NCBI GenBank assembly: GCA_902362965.1
Contig: CABIYQ010000041.1
Coordinates: 1-5,080, forward strand
Origin: Oscillospiraceae bacterium
GTDB taxonomy: Bacteria > Bacillota > Clostridia > Oscillospirales > Ruminococcaceae
Length of the DNA: 5,080 nt
Direction: 5' to 3'
In this document: positions 1 through 4,992 of the stretch, in pieces
Layout: the number at the start of each line of letters is the position of its first letter
Position numbering within the stretch: position 1 is the first letter of the stretch
Made by a program: the position numbers and the translations under genes
The notes under the pieces: generated by a model
Told to the model about the DNA's origin: nothing
Seen by the model: only the letters and a program-made list of their open reading frames with translations
Database searches by the model: none

Positions 1-493
1 TGACTTTTTTTAATGCTTTGGCTTTTGAAGCGGCGCTTTTATATGCCTTGACGGTACTGAGACGTTTTCGTTTAGATTTATATAATCTCCGGCGGTTTCT
101 CTCATATGTTCGTTTTTTATAATTTTTATCTTTTTCATTTTTACCTGAAGATGAAACATTCAGAAAATTACTTTTGTTTGAAATATTTTCTGCTTGAGAA
201 AGACCGGAGGTATGACTTGTTTTATAGGAATTAAAAAAGCAAGCCGTTTCAGACTTCGGCAGCTGACTAACGTTGTGGGCTGCAAAGTTTACTGCTTTGG
301 CAGATGAAAACATAGCATATTGTGCAACATCTTCATTAGCACTTTTTTTGCTGCCGCTATTTGAATATGCAGTATATTTTGAAACAGCCGTTGGGACTGA
401 ATTATAATTTGATTTTACTGACTTGATTTTTTTACGCTTTTTATAGACATTTTTAGCATATCTTTTGTTTAACGCTTTCTTATTTATTGCCAA
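1..493 (-). CDS. Partial CDS (N-terminal 164 residues): lysine/arginine-rich protein following VirB4, runs off left edge
   Basis: An uninterrupted minus-strand frame starts at a TTG at 491-493 and is still open at the left edge, giving 164 codons. The start is chosen because AAAGGAAG (501-508) lies 7 nt upstream of the TTG; the first in-frame ATG is only at residue 61. Two strongly basic stretches are visible, about residues 5-27 (KKALNKRYAKNVYKKRKK) and 118-164 (including ERNRRRLYKSKRKR). A Ser/Asn/Ala-rich, low-complexity linker separates them. No membrane segment or catalytic motif is seen in the visible part. From known gene order in Clostridia conjugative elements, the gene after VirB4 often encodes a large peptidoglycan hydrolase (lysozyme-like and/or NlpC/P60, CD1108-type) with a long basic cytoplasmic N-terminus, and this protein would fit. 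That identity is inference from position and composition only. The open frame is well supported; the function is not. Confidence 0.72.
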   Translation of the reverse strand, partial: MAINKKALNKRYAKNVYKKRKKIKSVKSNYNSVPTAVSKYTAYSNSGSKKSANEDVAQYAMFSSAKAVNFAAHNVSQLPKSETACFFNSYKTSHTSGLSQAENISNKSNFLNVSSSGKNEKDKNYKKRTYERNRRRLYKSKRKRLSTVKAYKSAASKAKALKKV

Positions 494-510
494 GATATCA
501 CTTCCTTTGA

Positions 511-531
511 AAATTCGCCAATGGCGAATTT
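511..531. repeat. Intergenic palindrome, copy 1 (VirB4 / basic protein junction)
   Basis: This is a perfect inverted repeat with 10-bp arms, AAATTCGCCA and TGGCGAATTT, around a single central base (A on the plus strand). It lies 13 nt beyond the VirB4 stop and just upstream of the ribosome binding site of the next gene. In RNA it could fold as a 9-bp stem with an AUU triloop. It is not followed by a U-run in the direction of transcription, so it does not look like an intrinsic terminator. It is part of a 36-nt unit (497-532) that is identical at 3254-3289 and includes the AAAGGAAG ribosome binding site. Confidence 0.93.
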
Positions 532-544
532 AAAAAACCCTGAA

Positions 545-2914
545 TTAATCATAGTCATTACTTGTTGACATAAGCTTGTATAGCTTGCTGTCTTTAGGAA
601 ATTCATCTTTAAACGGAATAATAGTTCCGTGCTGATGTTTGTCGATATAGTAAATAAGTCCTTCGCCTACACCGGTATCGGTAATGTATTCCATTTGCTG
701 AGGAGAGATGCCCAGACGTTCCGCAAGTATTTCACGGTCTCCGGCGGCTTGTCCTAACAGCACTATAAAAGCGGAATTTTTAAGAATATTTTCTACCTGA
801 TGAGAGAGAAGAACATCTGTAACATTCTGAGTAATTCCGGTAGGTTTACCGCCCCATTTTCTTAGCTCTTTCCACATTTTTGTAGAATATGCGGCAGTCA
901 GAGGATCGTTCAGAAGCAGATGAAACTCGTCAACATAAAACCATGTACTGAGATTTTTATCTCTGCTGTTGGAAATTTTGTTCCAAACGTAATCTACAAT
1001 AACCAAAATACCCATTTTATGAAGATGTTCGGAAAGTTTCCTAATGTCGAAACATAAAATACGATTGTTAACATCTACATTGGTTCTGTGATTAAAAACG
1101 CTGAGAGAACCTGTTACAAAAATCTCTAAAGCGTCTGCAACGTCCTGCGCATGCAGATTGTTTTCAACGCTTCTCAACGCATTGTACAGATCTTTAAAAA
1201 CAGGTATATTTTCAGGATTGGGATCGTCCAGATATTTCTGATAGATTTTCCTTATGCATCTGTCAATTATTGACTTTTCGGCAGCTTCGAGGTTTCCTAT
1301 AGCCGCTTCACACATGGAAAGAATAAATTGAGATTTGATTGCAACAGGATCATCGCCTTTTTCATAGCTTCTTAAATTTATATCAAAAGGATTTAAATGA
1401 TGTTTAGATGTTGCGGAAATTTCGATTACAGTACCGCCAAGTTCTTTAGTCAGTGTAATATATTCAGCCTGCGGATCGCAGATTATAATGTTATCGTTAG
1501 TACGGAAATATTTATCAAGGATTTCACGTTTGGCAGTGAAAGACTTACCTGTTCCGGACATGCCGAGAATCAAAGCACCGTAGTTTATCAGATTATTTCT
1601 GTCTAGCGTGAGCATACTGTTGGAAAGAGGGTTAAAGCCGTAGTATGTTGCGTTGGGAGTAAAGGTTTCCTGAGTGGTAAACGGTATAAACGCTCCAAGT
1701 TCAACTGTTGTAAACGACCTGTTTATTTTAACTTTGTTTATACCTATAGGCAGAGAAGACATTGCTCCTTCTTCCTGCAGATCGTCAAGGGATTTAAGTT
1801 CACAGTGATACTTCTGAACGATGGACTGTATATCCTTCTCAATTTCACAAAGTTCCGAGGGCTTTGCAGCATAAACCGTAACCAGAAGAGTTGTAATGAA
1901 GAACCTGTTATTACGTTTAGTTAAGCTGTCATAAATACTGTTAGCTGCGTTTATGTCATCGACAAGATCCAAGGAAAGAATATCACCGTCATGTCCCTGA
2001 TCGGCTGCTTTGTGCTGCTTTCCGATTTTTACAGCCTGAGCGTTAGTAAGCTTGTGCGATACAAAGCGTAACGCTTTATTCTGATCCAAGGAATGAGTAT
2101 GTATATTTACTGCGACGTTTCCCTCAACAGTCATAATTTCCTCGATTATTCTGTCGGAAATTTCGGCTGAATCAATATATACATGATAAGCAGCGCCGTA
2201 ACTGTTTCCTATTCTGAAGCAGTTAAGTTTGCTGAAGTCCATAGAAGTCGGAGCGATACTGTCTTTTACGGAAATACCGGAGGTATATCTTGATTTCCAG
2301 TCAAAATTAAAAGGAATCGGGTGAAGCGGATGCAGACTTTCTTTCAGAAGCTTAAGCCTTTCAAATCCGTTTAAAGAATGAACATTAACATTCATACGCT
2401 TAAAGATCCGGATAATTTTCAGCTCTTCACGTTCAAGAGAAGCCTTAGCTTTTCTGAAGTTTTTTTCATGAACTCCGAAAGTCAGATATTTTACTTTAAC
2501 GGTTCCGCTGCTTCTCTTTTCAAATTGACTGTAAAGCATTTCCTGATATTCCTGCCGGTATTCTTTAATTTTGTCAGATTCACCTTTTTTATCGGGAAGC
2601 TTGATTTGTTTTCTGAATTCTTTTAAATCAATAACCTTATTCTGAAAAGTAAATTGAATATCAATGTTGCTTTCAAACTGGTTTAAAAAACGACAGTAAC
2701 GATTGAATATAGCTTCCTGTTCCTCATCTCCTGCGAGTTCATAGTTTATATCGTTAAATTGCAGAGTTTTTGTGTAATAATCGTTTTTTACCATGCATAT
2801 TCCGTCTTTGCGCATGTCCAGAAACGGTATAGTCTGCTGAACGGTTTTGGGCAGCATGCTTTTTAACTGCTTTATGTTTTTTATCGGAACTTTTAATTCC
2901 TTTGTTCCCAGCAT
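545..2914 (-). CDS. virB4: VirB4/TraE-family conjugation ATPase
   Basis: This is the motor ATPase of the conjugative type IV secretion system. It acts on the cytoplasmic face of the membrane and powers channel assembly or substrate transfer. Starting at the ATG at 2912-2914 the protein has 789 residues, normal for the family. In this numbering, Walker A is GMSGTGKS at 451-458. A CDPQAEY motif, typical of the family after strand 2, is at 479-485. Walker B is FYVDEFH with D662-E663. The conserved KWGG...GITQNV segment lies near 686-699, with Q696 as the sensor glutamine. The N-terminal third (PKTVQQTIPF, DGICMV..YYTKTLQFNDINY) matches the VirB4 N-terminal domain, and the end, GEGLIYY...IIPFKDEFP, is the usual C-terminal signature. 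An 8-residue upstream extension from a TTG at 2936-2938 is possible, but it would place the ribosome binding site inside the gene, so I prefer the ATG. The start lies inside the PrgI reading frame. No disruption is seen. Confidence 0.96.
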   Translation of the reverse strand: MLGTKELKVPIKNIKQLKSMLPKTVQQTIPFLDMRKDGICMVKNDYYTKTLQFNDINYELAGDEEQEAIFNRYCRFLNQFESNIDIQFTFQNKVIDLKEFRKQIKLPDKKGESDKIKEYRQEYQEMLYSQFEKRSSGTVKVKYLTFGVHEKNFRKAKASLEREELKIIRIFKRMNVNVHSLNGFERLKLLKESLHPLHPIPFNFDWKSRYTSGISVKDSIAPTSMDFSKLNCFRIGNSYGAAYHVYIDSAEISDRIIEEIMTVEGNVAVNIHTHSLDQNKALRFVSHKLTNAQAVKIGKQHKAADQGHDGDILSLDLVDDINAANSIYDSLTKRNNRFFITTLLVTVYAAKPSELCEIEKDIQSIVQKYHCELKSLDDLQEEGAMSSLPIGINKVKINRSFTTVELGAFIPFTTQETFTPNATYYGFNPLSNSMLTLDRNNLINYGALILGMSGTGKSFTAKREILDKYFRTNDNIIICDPQAEYITLTKELGGTVIEISATSKHHLNPFDINLRSYEKGDDPVAIKSQFILSMCEAAIGNLEAAEKSIIDRCIRKIYQKYLDDPNPENIPVFKDLYNALRSVENNLHAQDVADALEIFVTGSLSVFNHRTNVDVNNRILCFDIRKLSEHLHKMGILVIVDYVWNKISNSRDKNLSTWFYVDEFHLLLNDPLTAAYSTKMWKELRKWGGKPTGITQNVTDVLLSHQVENILKNSAFIVLLGQAAGDREILAERLGISPQQMEYITDTGVGEGLIYYIDKHQHGTIIPFKDEFPKDSKLYKLMSTSNDYD

Positions 2915-3248
2915 TTTCTGAATTCTCCTTTTTTTCAATTATTTCGTAAATATTTTCTGTTTGAAAAGTACGGATTTTAGAACTGCAAAAAATCCTTTTT
3001 AATTTATTAAAAATAAGCCGTTCAAATTTGAGTGTATTTTTGTTATAAAAGACAAAAAAACATGCAATTGCCATTATAGGTACTATTATATAAAGCGCCA
3101 TTCCGGTGGGAATGAATCGTTTTGTGAAATGGAACGACAGGAATGCTGTTAATCCGGATGTAATAAATACAATTATTTCTCTGATCGTTAATCCAAAGAA
3201 AACAGTATTACGGATTCTGTTTATGTCCTTTGTAAACTGTATGTACAA
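2754..3248 (-). CDS. PrgI-family conjugal transfer membrane protein
   Basis: This is a small inner-membrane component of Gram-positive conjugation machines, nearly always encoded directly before VirB4 and thought to anchor or partner it. The 164-residue product opens with MYIQFTKDINRIRNTVFFGLT, the usual PrgI pattern: a short polar N-terminus, then a hairpin of two membrane helices at about residues 21-40 and 47-68. A basic juxtamembrane segment (KFERLIFNKLKRIF, about 74-87) follows. The start is a TTG at 3246-3248, 9 nt after AAAGGAAG (3258-3265); no in-frame ATG lies nearby. Family members are commonly nearer 110-130 residues. Here the frame continues through a very basic tail (about 112-164) that overlaps the VirB4 start by 161 nt in another frame. 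The tail could be real, or the product of an indel in the A7 tract at 2929-2935. Identity as PrgI is confident; the C-terminal end is not. Confidence 0.82.
   Translation of the reverse strand: MYIQFTKDINRIRNTVFFGLTIREIIVFITSGLTAFLSFHFTKRFIPTGMALYIIVPIMAIACFFVFYNKNTLKFERLIFNKLKRIFCSSKIRTFQTENIYEIIEKKENSENAGNKGIKSSDKKHKAVKKHAAQNRSADYTVSGHAQRRNMHGKKRLLHKNSAI
2925..2930 (-). promoter_or_regulatory. Ribosome binding site deciding the VirB4 start
   Basis: AAGGAG on the minus strand lies 10 nt before the ATG at 2912-2914. It is located downstream of the in-frame TTG at 2936-2938, which argues against the TTG as the start. The site sits inside the PrgI coding frame, so translation of the two genes is probably coupled. 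It directly abuts the A7 tract at 2929-2935. Confidence 0.7.
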
Positions 3249-3267
3249 TTTTGATCACTTCCTTTGA

Positions 3268-3288
3268 AAATTCGCCAATGGCGAATTT
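3268..3288. repeat. Intergenic palindrome, copy 2 (177-aa gene / PrgI junction)
   Basis: This has the same 21-bp sequence as copy 1: 10-bp arms around a central A on the plus strand. It overlaps the TAA stop of the 177-residue gene (3287-3289) by two bases and ends 2 nt before the AAAGGAAG site of PrgI. The surrounding 36 nt (3254-3289) are identical to 497-532. Copies 1 and 2 therefore share not only the palindrome but also the spacer and ribosome binding site, which points to duplication of the whole unit. Confidence 0.93.
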
Positions 3289-3820
3289 ATATATTTTCCA
3301 AATGAGCAGACGTTCCATCGGAATGTTCGCTTTCGTTTAACCTTGCCTGATTATCACGAAGCTTACCGAGAAGTGAATTGGATTGACTGCTAATGCTGTG
3401 CGGTTTCTGATGAGAAACTGATTTTTGACTGCTGTTCTTATCAAGATGTTTCTGCAAATCTCCGATGCTTTTTTGCAGGATATTTACAGTATTAACCGCA
3501 ATAAGTCCTTCGTTGCTTAGCAGAGGAGATTGTTTGTAATCCTCGCATAATTTTATTTTTCCGTCAATGCATTGAAGCAGGTCAACTGCGTCTGTTCCGT
3601 ATCTGTCACGTTCCGGTTTTTCTGCACTATACGCTACTCCAAGCATTGTGTTTACATGCTTTGGATTTTCAAGTACTGTTTTAGAGTAAATCTCCTGAGC
3701 TTGTTTCAAGGTCAAATCAATATGCTCATTGCCGTAATTAGTAAAATGATTTTGCGAATCAAAGGCAATTACATAAAAATTGTATTTACCGTGAACACCC
3801 TGAACAAAATTATTTTCCAT
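3287..3820 (-). CDS. Hypothetical soluble protein, 177 residues, between TrbL-like and PrgI-like genes
   Basis: I do not recognise this protein. Translation from the ATG at 3818-3820 gives 177 residues; AAAGGAGG lies 5 nt upstream. An in-frame ATG at 3860-3862 would add 14 residues, most of them encoded by the palindrome at 3834-3852, and has no good ribosome binding site. The product has no membrane segment or signal peptide. Residues 1-120 look like a compact domain: YNFYVIAFD (13-21), NYGNEHIDLTLKQAQEIY (28-45), NTMLGVAYSAEK (57-68), then GTDAVDLLQCIDGKIKLCEDY (75-95) and a helical NEGLIAVNTVNILQKSI (103-119). Residues 128-177 are a Ser/Gln/His-rich, probably disordered tail. The strand-helix style with a TLKQAQ helix faintly recalls the small polyvalent-protein-associated (LPD-type) domains on mobile elements, but this is only an impression. 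It is bounded by a palindrome copy on both sides. A cytoplasmic accessory role is the most that can be said. Confidence 0.88.
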   Translation of the reverse strand: MENNFVQGVHGKYNFYVIAFDSQNHFTNYGNEHIDLTLKQAQEIYSKTVLENPKHVNTMLGVAYSAEKPERDRYGTDAVDLLQCIDGKIKLCEDYKQSPLLSNEGLIAVNTVNILQKSIGDLQKHLDKNSSQKSVSHQKPHSISSQSNSLLGKLRDNQARLNESEHSDGTSAHLENI

Positions 3821-3825
3821 GTTTA

Positions 3826-3833
3826 CCTCCTTT
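3826..3833 (-). promoter_or_regulatory. Ribosome binding site deciding the start of the 177-aa gene
   Basis: AAAGGAGG on the minus strand lies 5 nt before the ATG at 3818-3820. It directly adjoins palindrome copy 3, whose arm ends at 3834. The longer reading frame from 3862 would translate through the palindrome and this site, so the downstream ATG is preferred. Confidence 0.85.
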
Positions 3834-3852
3834 AATTCGCCATTGGCGAATT
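3834..3852. repeat. Intergenic palindrome, copy 3 (TrbL-like / 177-aa gene junction)
   Basis: The same 9-bp arms, AATTCGCCA and TGGCGAATT, surround a single central base. Here the central base is T on the plus strand, opposite to copies 1, 2 and 4, so this copy is effectively inverted. It lies 10 nt beyond the stop of the TrbL-like gene and directly abuts the ribosome binding site of the 177-residue gene. In the RNA the stem is the same but the loop changes from AUU to AAU. Confidence 0.93.
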
Positions 3853-3862
3853 TTATATTCAT

Positions 3863-4735
3863 TTAAATAGCATTAAAAATAGATTTAGAAATACTGCCGC
3901 ATTTCCAAAGCAGAAGAACAACAACGATGCTGATACCGGTGCAGTGAAGCAAAGTCCAGTTGAGGGAATCCGAATTAGAAATGATAATATTGTTTATAAG
4001 ACCATTGTGAATTCCCAAACATAACATCATAGCGAATGCTTGAAATGCAAGAGCAAACAGATTTTTTAAGAAGTTTTGTCCGATATTTCCCCATTCTCTG
4101 TTAGTGAGAGTAGCAAAGGGCAGAGGAGAAATAGAGCAGTATATGTAGATTTCGATCATTCTTGATGTTACGATAATTATTACAATTATACTTGCAAGCT
4201 TAGTAATAATATCTATTACTATCGCTTCCAGTAAAACTATAAGCATTTGTCCGACCCCAAGATCTTTTATCTGATCTTCAAATATACCGTATAGATCATG
4301 TCCCATATGCCCCGTTTCATCTAATATTACATATTCCGTGATCCTGACGGCTTGCTGTCCCAATTGAAAAATACCCATTGTGATGTCAAAAACATGATTC
4401 ATAATAAAAATGCCGAAACATAATTTAAATGCCATCTTAGCTACAACTTCGATGTCCATTTCACGTATTGACTTGTCCAGAAGCTGTGTAATAAATTCAT
4501 GGCATATTACTATAGACAGTATGATAACTGCGATCGGGACGATAGCTTCTATTGAAATTTGCTTTACCAATGCAAAAATACCGCTGTTCCATGTCTCTGG
4601 TGTCTGTTCCAGCTGATCGCTTGCATAAAGGGAAGCGTCGGTCATATCATCAAATAATCCTGTCAGACATTCTTCTACCGCACTGCGAAGCCAGCCGATA
4701 ATTTTATTTTCAATTGAATCTAATATATCTCCCAA
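3863..4735 (-). CDS. TrbL/VirB6-like polytopic conjugal transfer protein
   Basis: This is probably the polytopic inner-membrane channel subunit of the type IV secretion system. The 290-residue product has a soluble, acidic N-terminus (1-50) and about five to six hydrophobic segments: roughly 60-83, 98-120, 162-178, 179-200, 224-246 and 262-280. A polar loop rich in Asp and Gly spans about 136-160. The segment SPLPFATLTNREWGNIGQNF (203-222), Pro-rich and followed by an EW and a Lys-containing helix, is the hallmark of TrbL-like proteins from Clostridia conjugative elements. The start is a TTG at 4733-4735, preceded by AGAGGTGAT (4741-4749); the next in-frame ATG is at residue 31. Only 20 nt separate it from the Maff2-like gene, and no palindrome lies between them, so the two are probably translated together. 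Family placement is firm; the exact topology is estimated by eye. Confidence 0.87.
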   Translation of the reverse strand: MGDILDSIENKIIGWLRSAVEECLTGLFDDMTDASLYASDQLEQTPETWNSGIFALVKQISIEAIVPIAVIILSIVICHEFITQLLDKSIREMDIEVVAKMAFKLCFGIFIMNHVFDITMGIFQLGQQAVRITEYVILDETGHMGHDLYGIFEDQIKDLGVGQMLIVLLEAIVIDIITKLASIIVIIIVTSRMIEIYIYCSISPLPFATLTNREWGNIGQNFLKNLFALAFQAFAMMLCLGIHNGLINNIIISNSDSLNWTLLHCTGISIVVVLLLWKCGSISKSIFNAI

Positions 4736-4755
4736 ATAAAATCACCTCTATTCAA

Positions 4756-4974
4756 CTAAAAGCTTACCTGAGTAGATATCATGGGTATCAGAACTTTTCC
4801 TATTGTCATTAATCCTATACCTGATGCAAGAAGCAGACCTGAGTGACTTTTTGTATCTGAACTCTGCGAACTCAAGGACATAAATAACTGTGCAGCGCCT
4901 ATAATAAGTACTATTAATCCGCCCACAAAAAACATATCTCCCATTATTTCAACTGTTTGTATAAAAACGTCCAT
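4756..4974 (-). CDS. Maff2-like small membrane protein (possible VirB2-like subunit)
   Basis: A 72-residue protein starts at the ATG at 4972-4974, 6 nt after a strong AGGAGG (4981-4986). It has two hydrophobic segments, about residues 10-33 (MGDMFFVGGLIVLIIGAAQLF) and 46-66 (LLLASGIGLMTIGKVLIPMI), joined by a short Ser/Asp/Lys loop (SSQSSDTKSHSG). There is no cleavable signal peptide. Size, two-helix layout, the Gly-rich second helix with a GxxLIPM-type end, and the position directly before a TrbL-like gene all match the Maff2 family of Clostridia conjugative elements. Such proteins resemble VirB2/TrbC pilins in shape, and a pilus- or channel-lining role is often presumed. That functional link is inference; the family call rests on pattern and context. 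Confidence 0.8.
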   Translation of the reverse strand: MDVFIQTVEIMGDMFFVGGLIVLIIGAAQLFMSLSSQSSDTKSHSGLLLASGIGLMTIGKVLIPMISTQVSF

Positions 4975-4992
4975 TTTTGACCTCCTAAATCC

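Noticed and set aside
511..531. Palindromes as intrinsic transcription terminators
   Set aside because: No copy is followed by a U-run in the direction of transcription, and each is immediately followed by the ribosome binding site of a gene in the same operon.
1397..1606. Plus-strand open frame of 69 codons
   Set aside because: It lies opposite VirB4 codons spanning Walker A and has no good ribosome binding site or recognisable product; it is a shadow of the real gene.
2378..2626. Plus-strand open frame of 82 codons
   Set aside because: It lies wholly opposite the VirB4 N-terminal domain; its Phe/Leu-rich composition is what antisense of Lys/Glu-rich codons gives.
2915..2938. VirB4 start at the upstream TTG (2936-2938)
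   Set aside because: The only clear ribosome binding site (AAGGAG, 2925-2930) lies downstream of this TTG and upstream of the ATG at 2912-2914.
3572..3835. Plus-strand open frame of 87 codons
   Set aside because: It is antisense to the 177-residue gene, which has a strong ribosome binding site and fits the operon.
3821..3862. N-terminal extension of the 177-aa protein from the ATG at 3860-3862
   Set aside because: The 14 extra residues are mostly translated palindrome (copy 3), and a much better ribosome binding site precedes the ATG at 3818-3820.
4410..4616. Plus-strand open frame of 68 codons
   Set aside because: It is antisense to the TrbL-like gene, with no supporting signals.
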